DNA of 64,000 nt from Chaetorhynchus papuensis (Eukaryota; Chordata; Aves; Passeriformes; Rhipiduridae): NCBI GenBank assembly GCA_013396525.1, contig VWYX01001283.1, positions 1-64,000 on the forward strand, in the 5' to 3' direction. Positions 54,343 to 64,000 of the stretch are shown here, piece by piece; the first letter of the stretch is position 1; each line of letters begins with the position of its first letter. Both the position numbers and the translations under genes were made by a program. The notes below the pieces were generated by a model. That model ran no database searches. It had not been told where the DNA came from and saw only the letters and a list, made by a program, of their open reading frames with translations.

Positions 54343-57300
54343 GTGTCATATGACAGAACAGAAGGAAAATGAGCTTGAAGAACCAGAACAAACAAGCTTG
54401 TGCACCTCTAACATTCACAGTAACTGAAATGAGGTCTTTAAATTCCAAAATAAGAGTGCTGTTTATACAGCTCTTTAGACGCAGGAGTTAGATCAGGATC
54501 AGACACAAACTGTGCCTTCTGAGACAGCAGTTTGTGCCTTTGAGCCTTTAAATTTTAACTGAAGAGGATGTGTTAGGTGGCTCACCATGAAAAGTTTTCT
54601 TGTACCGCAGTGCAAACACTGAGGACTACAGCGGCTGTAGCCACACTGTCTGCATCCAGAAAAATTTCATTGTAGCAATACTGACGCTCTCCAGCAACAC
54701 CCATAAAGGCTTCTCATACCTCACAAGATGAATATGACTAACCAAGAGTCCAAGATTAGAACATATCTGTATCTGATCTGTGAGATATCCTAAGTGCAAG
54801 CAGATGTATAATATTTAAAACCAAGGAACAATCTCAAGATATTATTTCCTACAAGATTCAATTGAAGTTACTTTCCTTTTTCTTTCACAGCAAATTTTCC
54901 GGACCCTTATTGAAAAAGGTGTTGCTGCTTTCCAGAATCATATTGTTCTTGCTTAGCAAAGCCCCACTGATGTTGTATAAATTGTTGAAAGTAATTTAAA
55001 AGTAGTAAAAAGCAAACACAGCATTTTTGCTTTGTGTGCAAATAAAAAGGCAAACCAAAACAGTTAAGACTTGCATTAGCAAGGAGAACAGTACATTCAA
55101 CTGCTGAAACTGGACACAGATGTTGCCAAAGTTCTGACCTTTTGTGAAAAAGAAAAAAAACAAACAACTAAACAAACTGAAGTTTTTCCCCAGAATGGGA
55201 CTAGGAGGTGGAGAGATGAGGGAAGGAAGGAGAGAAAGAAATCTCCCGTTGGAGTTTTAAGGTCCTTTTCAAATACTGTGGAGTCGAAATGACAATTGAG
55301 GTATCCATGTTTTGACAAAGACCCAGGGTGAAAAACCCCAAACACCTCCCATTCGCCACGAGCTCACAAAAACCACACCCCCACTAACACTTTGGCCTAT
55401 ATTCTTAGCTTCTGTATGAAGATAACTACCCAGATGCCCAGTTCAAGTGAACTGCATTATGGATCCTGATACCCGAGGAATTACTTTAAACGCAGTCTCT
55501 AATACATAAAAGTTTGTCAGCATTAGACTAAATAACTCAGTGCGTAGAAAAGAATGACACACCTTTCCTCCAGCCAAGAACCCCAAACTGAACAACTGAG
55601 GAACTGAAAAGGACAGAGTTCACAGCAAGAAAACTTACAGATTATTATTTGGGGACAGGAAACAGAGGAGAAAGTTAAAAAAGGAACTAAAAGATGAATG
55701 TATGACAATTTTACTCTGCCAAAATCAGAAGAGCTTCTGTTACAAAATGTAAACATACACATGCATCCTTTTTCCTCTCCCAAAATCTTATTTTTCAGTA
55801 AGTACAAAATTCTTTTCAATTTATTTTAAACTTTTTATATCTGTTTCTGAATTCTGCCACTGAATTACCAAGCATAACTTTTAAAATATTTTTTACCTGT
55901 TAACCGAAATTGAATGCAAAAATTAAGGTCAGAAGTAGTTGAGTGACAGAAAAACCAAAAAACTGGCAACAGTGAAAAAAACCACAACATCAAAACCCAA
56001 AGACAAAAACTTTGTTGCTGTCTTAGGATAAATAAAAATATTTATGAAACTTGTCACAATACTTGGAACTGTTTTCTTTCATTAGGATGTGACAGACTGA
56101 TTACTCAGACAATTTATGCAAAAAGAAAATAGAAAGAATCACAGCAGGTTCTTCAAGTGTATGTATAAAATGTTAGTAAAACATTTTTGCTTTGTTGACT
56201 TGCAGCTTATGTGTCTATGACATGCTCCTAAATTTTACTGTAACCAACAAAGAGAAACTACCTAGGAAAACTAAAGTGAGAGAACAGTGAGAAGTTGTCA
56301 TAAAAAGATGAAGTTACAATCTTGTAAGAGGAGAACACCAAAGCAGGAATAGATACAGTGGATCGATAAGACAGATCTCATCAGCTACAAAGAGACCTAT
56401 AATGCATTAATAAATTAGACAGTACACATGATGTAATGTGAGTTGAAACACTACATTTTTCTGCAGGAGGAACAGTCATTTGACTGACAGGTTAACAACA
56501 CAAGCCTTTAAGACCAAAGCAGGTACTTTTTGTCCCAAGGGTGTGTAAAGCTTTAAGGCAAAGCTTTAAGTACTGGGCTTTGAAGCTGCAAAGATTAATC
56601 CTGCCTATGCAACCAATAATTGTCCCCTGTGGCTGTCCTCTGACATACTACTTCGGACAAGACAATCAAGCAGATACATTATATCTACGGTAAATCTGAT
56701 AGAAATATGACTAAGACAAACCAATGTATTTTTAGGGCTATGCTAACAGTCTTTCACAAACTCCAAAATGCCAGATATCAGCATGTAGGAGCTTAATCTT
56801 TGCACAGGAAAACAATCAGCACCAACTCAGAGGAACAGAGATGCAGAGGAGTTAGTTTGGTGAAGGCTAACCTATATGGGAGACAGTACAGAAGACAGAT
56901 TTTTAGTAACTCTTCATTAATAGCAATTACTTGAAATAACCAAAGTAATGTAACATTTTAAATAATGTAAATAAGTTTATAAAATTCAGCTAATTATATA
57001 TTTTCATTCTGGCTCTGCACTTGTCAAAAAGTTTAGCACAACTTTCAAAACCCCAAATTGCTTTTCCTGCCAGTGGAATTGCTGAGCTAGTAGTACAAAT
57101 GCCCAGAACAGCACACTGCTAATCTAACAATTTGGGCCTCATATTTGAGATCTGGTTTAATAAACATACTCTGTTTTTAGTCTTTTGAGTCAAAAGAACA
57201 GGTTTAGGTTTGTGAAGTTTAGTTTCTTAGGAAAAACAAACAAAGCAAAATCAAAATCACCATGCAATCCAGTAAACTGTTCATACAATTGCATTCAATT

Positions 57301-57879
57301 TTTCATTCCTATCTCTTGCCCTAGAAGACAAAAACAAATGAATTCTTGCCTTTTCAATGTGGAGGTTAAATTATTAGGCTGTGCTTTCAGTCTTCTTGAC
57401 ATTATAACCCAATTCTAGATGATTACTTCCACTTTGATTTAGTACTCTGATTGAGAATGATAGTGTAGAAGCACTGGCTTTGGCTACTATCTTTTCGCCT
57501 AAGAACCCACAGAGTCCTTAGCTATTTTAGAAAACAATGTGTTGTTTAAAAAGAATCATCGATGTGACATCATTACTTAAACTGACCAAAAGGTAAGCAG
57601 TAGCTTCAAAAAACCCCCTGTCTTTTTACATATTAATTACTTACGTTCTGTTAATGTTCTTTCAAGAGCAGAATAAAATTGACAAGAAAAGATGGCATAC
57701 AACTTTCCCAAACTGTTTTTGTGAGCTTCAGTCAGAATCACTAAGTCATTACTAGGGACACTTGAACTACTCTCTGTGATGCCTTGAAATGTTCATTTAT
57801 ATTGAGACGCAGCAACATACAGACTCCATAGCATTATCTGGAAACAAACATTATTAAATACTACAAAATAGAATGCTAC
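54343..57879. other. Intergenic, no gene seen
   Basis: AT-rich. A repeated AAAGCTTTAAG motif occurs at about 56549-56570. Otherwise no recognised feature. Confidence 0.55.
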
Positions 57880-58160
57880 TCCACAGAATCATTGTGGTTG
57901 GAAAACACCTTCAAGATCACCACATCCAACTGTTAACCTAGGACTGCCAAGTCCACCACTAAACCATGTCCCTGAGTGCCACATCCACAAGTCTTTTAAA
58001 TACCTCCAAGAGTAGGTACTTAACCACTTCCACGGGCAGCCTGTTCCAGTGTTTGACAACCTTTCAGTGAACAAACTTTTCCTAATATCCAGTCTAAACT
58101 GCCCCTCACACAACTTGAGGCTGTTTCTTCTTGTCTTAGTGTTCTTGCACAACCTTTCTT
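57880..58160 (-). repeat. CR1 LINE 3' end, antisense
   Basis: CCACAGAATCATTGTGGTTG, GGAAAACACCTTCAAGATCA, CCACTAAACCATGTCCCTGA, GTGCCACATCCACAAG, GGGCAGCCTGTTCCAGTG and TTTTCCTAATATCCAGTCTA in reverse CR1 order. Confidence 0.92.
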
Positions 58161-58379
58161 TCAAAAAGTGGTGTTTTTCTTGATTTGGGAAGACACAGCC
58201 TAGTTTTAAACTACAGCCAATCCTCACAGCAGTCCTGTAAGGATTAATGCTGGACCCTCCTACATACACACCCAAATCACAGTGAGACTCCTCCAACTGT
58301 ACCAACTCAGCCAGATGTCCCCTGGGATAGTTCTTATGGCAGTCACAAGGAATCCAGACACAAAGCAGACAGAGATTTC

Positions 58380-58880
58380 ACAACCTGCTTCATGGCCCCC
58401 GCACGCTGCTCCACAGCTGAGCTGAACCCAGCTGAGAGCATCCCCCTGCATCACAATGAGCTATTAAATCCCCCAGGCAGACAGAAAGAGCAGTTTAATG
58501 CTCTCTGCCCCAGGTTCTGAGCCCACAGCCTTGGGGATCCCCCACCAGTGTCTACAGCCCTCTGAGCAGCTCTCTCCTCCATGCTGCTACTACACCCCCT
58601 AGGCCAGACTGGCACATGGCCATGGGGTGGCCCAAGACCCATGATGAGGTTGGAAGGAGCCCTCGGCAAGGCCTGCCAGCCATGAGGTCTCCATCCATCC
58701 CCTCACCCCTGAGGCTGAGCCCCCAGCAGAGGAGGAGTGAGCTGCTCTGCTGTAGGAGAGTCTGGGGGACAGGGGAAAGTGCTTGGTCTTCTCTCGGCTT
58801 GTCTTGCACTGGGCAGGGGGCAGACAGACCTGGCAATGTCACCCATCAGCGTCCTGCCATGGAGTGGAGCAAATACTAAC
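58380..58880. other. GC-rich patch of unknown nature
   Basis: About 500 bp of distinctly GC-rich but CpG-poor sequence, with abrupt edges in AT-rich intergenic DNA. Short frames are open on both strands (for example 58552-58842 on - and 58616-58879 on +), as expected from high GC. No protein domain, CR1 block or LTR signature is recognised. It could be an unrecognised repeat, an exon of a non-coding RNA or a GC-biased-conversion patch. Confidence 0.35.
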
Positions 58881-59471
58881 TTGTCTAGGCTGTGTTAAAC
58901 ATTAAATATTTGTGAATGATGGTATCACAACCTCCATGCTAAGACAAGAAATGCATAGTTCAGACAGAGGGAAAACTGCCCATGCCAACAGCTTCCCAAA
59001 TTTAAACATTTGCATATGGCAGCAAATGACACACTGCTTGAATTTATTAGGAAGAGTAAGGTAGGAAAAAAGCCAGCAACTGTGGGGACACCATTGTTCT
59101 TAGTGCAAGTTAACAGACTTCTTAATCAAAGGGTCTCTGGTCTGAGAAGAGAATATTTTACTAAACAAACTTTTAAAAAGCAGTTAGGATACCACTGAGA
59201 AGCTGGATTTGTTCAGTTGAAATTAAGTAAGATGCAGACAAGTATTCAAGGCCTTGTCTTCAAAAGGGTACCTTTTGAGAAATTTAGGAAATTATTCGGA
59301 GATGAGAATGAAAAACCTCTTCATCATCTGTCCATGTAATTTCTGACAAAGTTAAGTATGGACCCTTTTTTTTTTGAGAGGATGAAGAACAGGAGTATTG
59401 TATCAGAAAATCAGAAAAAAAATTGTGCTAGAAAAATTAGGTAGTTCTGAAAAACAGAGTGACAGAAAATC

Positions 59472-59700
59472 TTTGTATGACTGAAAACCACAGGGACACA
59501 CTAAAGAGAAATGGGGGACATTATATGAATGTGTCCCTGAGCAAAATGAGAAATTACTCTGGGATGCCTAGGATGGGGTGAGTGCAGACAAGGCATGCTG
59601 GTATGTGTATGGTCGGCAGATGTGGCTGCCCCTGCAGTGATATTTGTCCCAGTTCCTCTAACAACAGGTCATTCCTGTGCCATTTCATGGCACAGTGGAG
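59472..59700 (+). repeat. Dispersed direct repeat, copy 1
   Basis: About 225 bp sharing ordered blocks with 61695-61925: TTTGTATGACTGAAAACCAC, AGCAAAATGAGA, AGGATGGGGTG-GTGCAG, CAAGGCA-G-TGG-ATG, GGTC-GCAG, TTTGTCCC and CATTCCTGTG-like blocks. Family unknown. Confidence 0.65.
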
Positions 59701-61694
59701 AAAAAATTAGGAAAAGCAAAGTCGTGTATTGAGGGATCAACTGCAAAAATCTCAAAAACTTAGAACTAGTAGGAAATGAAGGACATAGATGTACTGGCCA
59801 AACTCAGGACATCTTGGAGTCACTGACATGATATGGACCAAGAAAAAGATAGCAGGCAATGTATATCTGAGCCTTAAGGAGATGCTGAAGGTGGATAATA
59901 TATGGCAATATTCTCAGGGGGCTGAGCTCACTTTAAAGACAAATCTGATCAGCTGTGTTCCAAATCAGGTATACTAAGGCTGCAGTTTTAGTGGAATTGG
60001 TTATTTGTTTAAAATAGAACCATTTGTGGGTTTTGGCTCTCTAAGCTGAGGAGATTGTCCATTCAAATTATATGAAATCTAAATTTTTTTTTTTCTAGGT
60101 TTCGTTCTTTCAAGGCAGAAGATGAAAGCAAACACTTTTTTTTTTTTTGGTGGTTAAAAATATCATATTTGATAAAGATACTGGAGTATAATTTTATATA
60201 TAAAATAGCCCTCGAAACAACTGGCCCAAGGGAGCCTCCTTAAACTAAAGAGATGTGACGTAAAGACAATTTCAAATGAAAGTCTTTCTGGGTAACAGAC
60301 GTTTTTTGGTACAGACCTTTTCAAATTGGTCTTTCTGGGTAAAATGTAAGTGTGTTTTTTATGTGTGCCTCTAGGTGGTGCTAACGCTATTCTAGTGGTT
60401 AAAAATCACAGTTTTAGGAAACTTTTCAAGCACCTGAAAAAACCTGCCCACAGCCTTTGAGTAGAGGGAGGCACATCTATGCAACAGACCACATATTGAT
60501 GATTTGCAACTAAGAAGAAGTCACACTATTTCTGATAAATTAATCAAATAGCATTTAAAGGTCTTGTTTGAACCCACAGAAGCTTGTTGTTTCAGAAATG
60601 GAGTTAAAAGCCCATCGTTAAGCAAATGTCAAATCAAAGAGCTGCAGCATGCTGGCTATTAGCTTCCTTGCTATTTGGAGCACTATCTTACACAAGCACT
60701 AATCTAATGACTGAGCTCATGTTTATACCATATCACAGCTTGAAATTTTGATTTTGCCTAAAAGTAGCGTAGAGTAAATCTGATGTTGTAGGATCTGTAG
60801 CCCTAGAGTCACAGCTCTGTCTACCAACATTTCTAAGGCCTTTTGGAAAGCAAGCCCTTGTAAGCCTTTAAGTATTTTGGTGAAAAAGCAGAGCAAAACT
60901 TTCTGCTGGAAGAGATTTGTGCACAGTATGCAGAAAATGGAAGAAGCTGGCATTATTTTATGCCTACGGTAAAACAGACTCTTCTTTCATACCAAATAAG
61001 ACATAATTATTCATTCAGCCATGTTTCCTTTGGACTGTAGTGTAAAATTTCTACACAGTTCAGGATACTTTTTCATCCTCCTGCCTCATTCACACATACT
61101 TCCCTTGGCAGCCTAGCTTACTTGGCATTCTGATGCTTACTTAATGGCTTTTGGATACCAAAAAGTGGGAACTCACTTCTGAGTCACTGTTGCTGACTGA
61201 TAATTTTCTTTTTTAGTGTTACAGTTTCCAGTTGAGGCAAAGTTCAGAGACAGGTTGTCCTGTAACTCACCTCAATGCTTAATTAAATTGAAAGGAAATC
61301 TATTCAAAGCAGTTTCTCGTTTGTGAGACAGCAGGTGGGCTGCACAGCCTGCTGAGAGAGGAGACAGCTGGGTGGTAGGGATGTGCCATAGACTCCCCCC
61401 CAGTCCAGTGCCACCCAGGAAGTGCTTTGTGCTTGGTGCTGTGCCTGCTGGAGTGCAGCATGAACCTGCTCCCTTCCTGGCACACTTCTCTGCAGGGCTG
61501 TGCTACATCTGTTTCAGGTCAGGTCACAAAATGGCCTTATGGATTCACCAGGGAACTTGGCAGTGTTGTCAGGGAAAGTTTTGGTTTCACTGCGATCAGT
61601 GTAGTAAAACTCCACAAATTTCTCCAAATTTAATCAAAAAGGTCATTTAACCATGGGTAAACAACTCTGTTGACCTACAAGTTGCATGTATAAG
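59701..61694. other. Intergenic between the two direct repeats, no gene seen
   Basis: Mostly AT-rich. At 60283 and 60329 the string GTCTTTCTGGGTAA is repeated. A more GC-rich stretch at 61320-61510 has a 92-codon frame without convincing similarity. Confidence 0.5.
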
Positions 61695-61925
61695 TGTTTG
61701 TATGACTGAAAACCACAGACGTGAACTAAAGGAAGCTGAGAGAAACTCTGAGAATGTGTGTCTTAGCAAAATGAGAGATTTCTCATTTTCCTGAAGCCCC
61801 AGGATGGGGTGGGTGCAGGCAAGGCACGTTGGCATGCATTTGGTCAGCAGCTGAGGCCACTCTGGCAGTAATGTTTGTCCCCTCTCCTACAGCAGATGAT
61901 TCCTGTGATTTCGTGAATACTGACT
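61695..61925 (+). repeat. Dispersed direct repeat, copy 2
   Basis: Partner of 59472-59700 in the same orientation, 2.2 kb away, moderately diverged with small indels. The flanks on both sides are unrelated, so the shared unit is only about 225-230 bp. Confidence 0.65.
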
Positions 61926-62113
61926 AGACAATAAAGGAAAATTATTATAACCATAAGAACAAGTATTTATTTTTGCTTTGGTGGGGCTCATTCACTTAAA
62001 CTTGTCTCTTCCTTTGCTTTTCTTGACTCTATTATATTTTCAAAAGTACGTTGTCCTAGGGCATCCCATCCATTTCACACATTTGTCATCCCTTAGGAAT
62101 CTCTTTTGAATTA

Positions 62114-62340
62114 GGTGTTGCGTCCTGTTGGAACAACAATAGGACTCAAGGACAGACAGTGGATCAACAAAGGGTTGATCCTTTAATTTGTAGTGCAACA
62201 CAGACATGTGCAATCAGCATGGGTCTGAGTGTGGTGAGCTAACCACATAGGTAATACAAATTACTCACTGCTTATGGGTAATTAACCTGCTAATTATTCA
62301 CAAAACATTTTGCTCTGTGGCAGTTTTGTAAGTTGACAGG
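62114..62340 (-). mobile_element. Possible LTR remnant, antisense
   Basis: On + the segment opens TGTTGCGTCCTGTTGG and contains GGATCAACAAAGGGTTGATC followed by CTTTAATTTG, which on - reads as an ATTAAA-type poly(A) signal, a short U5 and a terminal CAACA. The other end is not clear. The call rests on architecture alone. Confidence 0.25.
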
Positions 62341-62676
62341 AATCACCCAAGCTGAAAGAAACCTTTAAAAAATCTTTTTACCGTTGCCTCACTTCATGTC
62401 AAATCACATCATCTCTCAGAAGAACATTTTTGTGTATACAATGAGGTAATAGTGATAAAAGAAACTCCTTCCTTCCACATGAATGCCAGCTGTCATTTCA
62501 AGTAACCAGAGATACCAATCTATGTGAGGGATAAAGAGGTATAAAGAGTGTGCCTTTGAAGACCTTGTACCTGTTCCTATTTCAGATTTTAGTATTTGGG
62601 TAAATTTTAGGTAAGTTCTGTTTTAGATAACATCAGAAACTTAAATTATGATTCTGCCCTTCTATTCCTAAATGCG

Positions 62677-62777
62677 GGTTTTTTGTTTTTTGGGTTTTTT
62701 TTTGTTTGTTTTTTTGTTGTTTTTTTTTTTTTTGGTGGTGGTTTTTTTTGTTTGGTTTTTTTTGGTTTTTTTTTTAG
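62677..62777. repeat. Poly-T rich low-complexity tract
   Basis: About 100 bp consisting of T-runs broken by G or GG, with almost no other bases. On the - strand it is A-rich, possibly a decayed poly(A)-like tail or a simple-repeat expansion. No retroposon body is evident beside it. Confidence 0.9.
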
Positions 62778-64000
62778 TTGAATGAGACAGTTTCTTAATG
62801 CTCGTGTTTTCTCTAGCCTTTTTTTGCCCATACTATTCTACAAGGGTAACCTCTATGCCTTCTATCTGTGTGTTCTTAGTACAAAAATGATGGTACCTGA
62901 ATCTTCTATGGTATTGAACAAGATAAGTATAGGGCTGCACAAAATATTGTGAGCTATACCACGTTCCTGGGTGTGGGATCTTTGAGGCTGTTTGGGCAGT
63001 CAGGTCTTGTTTTCTTAGGACTTTAGACTGTAGTGGAGACAGCTGTTTGCAGTGGTACTGGGCTTGCTGGGACTTCATTTTTCTCCTTCATCTCAAGAGG
63101 AGATAGAATTCTGTCCATCATAACCATCTCCCTTCTCCTCTCTGCTGGGGTACAAACACTTAAAACAAAGCTCCCTGGTAGCTTTTTTTTTAAAAAAAAA
63201 AGGATGCCCTAACCCACCAAATCTTTTCCCTTACTGTCCCAGAATTGTCATGTTTTCTCCCTCCCCTGCTCCAATATGTAGCAATTTCTCTAGTCCTGTT
63301 CCAGCATTTTAGTAGAAAGAAGGAGCAGTGATACCATGAGCTGTTTTGAAACTCCCACCTTTAAGTTTATAAAGTAGATGGCATTATTGTCTCAAATATG
63401 ACACTGCTTGAAAAATAGTTGTGTTTTGAAAAAATGCATTCTTTCCTTTAAATGACAGGATGTGAGTATCTCTGAAGGTTTCTAGACATTGAAATGGTGT
63501 ATGCACTGTAACTAAGCTATAAGGATAACACAAAAGCTCCTTTCCAAAAGGGCAAGTGGAGGACAGGGCAAAAGCCTTTTAAGATTTGCTAGTTCATACT
63601 AAACCATTTGTCCATCATTCTTTTGTTGCCTTTGAAAATGGGTATTGTTCTGATGTGCAGGAGTAGCGGCACTCATATCATAATGCCCTTGAGCAGTTGT
63701 GAGTTGCAGTGAATTGCCAGCCACAGGGAGAAAAAACATCTTTCAAGACTCTGTGTTCATTCTGTTTCTTGTGGCAGTGTAATATGTACTAAAATTAGAT
63801 AAAGTATCCTGAATTCGTTGGAAGTACATGCCTGCCTTATGCTGTTGCGGTATATCAGGCAAGTGATGGGGATCATATTGAATATGGGTTTGTTCCAGTC
63901 ATGCTAATTGAGTGGCATTTGCTTTTAGAAAAACATATTGTTTAAAGTGCTTTCCTTTATCCTAGATTTTTAATTGCTCTTCAATTAGTGATTGCCCTGT
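62778..64000. other. Intergenic to window end, no gene seen
   Basis: AT-rich, with a T-run/A-run inverted pair at about 63183-63201. No gene, RNA or recognised repeat. Confidence 0.55.

Noticed and set aside
57889..58305. 138-codon open frame, -
   Set aside because: Mostly covered by the antisense CR1 3' end; no ORF2-type motifs.
61372..61650. 92-codon frame with a CX2CX4H stretch resembling a zinc knuckle
   Set aside because: The fourth ligand is absent, no neighbouring retroviral gene is present, and the frame is short; chance is likelier.

Overview
The window is vertebrate nuclear DNA, almost certainly from a bird. Two multi-exon genes with GT-AG introns sit in AT-rich sequence. The interspersed repeats are CR1 LINE 3' ends, the dominant avian retroposon, plus solo LTRs of an ERVL-like family typical of neoavian (especially passerine) genomes. 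The species cannot be named from the sequence alone.

Layout. Positions 1-600 hold a probable antisense endogenous-retrovirus LTR that runs off the left edge. SERINC1 is on the + strand: CpG-island promoter at about 700-1290, ten coding exons between 892 and 15815, and a 3' UTR to about 17245. HSF2 is on the - strand: CpG-island promoter at about 32580-33900 containing a 101-base run of N, thirteen coding exons between 33450 and 18953, and a 3' UTR to about 18305. The genes converge, leaving about 1 kb between their poly(A) sites. HSF2 next to SERINC1 matches the order on human chromosome 6q22, which supports both calls. All exon junctions were placed by hand, keep frame, and give 461 aa for SERINC1 and 581 aa for HSF2.

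From about 33.9 kb to the right end (30 kb) I find no gene. This stretch holds CR1 fragments, a pair of related LTR-like repeats at 41.2 and 53.7 kb, a second pair of direct repeats at 59.5 and 61.7 kb, a GC-rich patch at 58.4-58.9 kb, a poly-T tract at 62.7 kb and otherwise featureless AT-rich DNA.

The two genes share no pathway: SERINC1 is a ten-pass membrane protein and HSF2 a DNA-binding regulator of stress and development. I found no new multi-gene system. The most interesting points are in HSF2: a tandem CTGTAG acceptor at exon 9, a glutamine/proline-rich N-terminus, a 60-nt version of the alternatively spliced exon 11, and two same-orientation LTRs bracketing the DNA-binding-domain exons 2 and 3.
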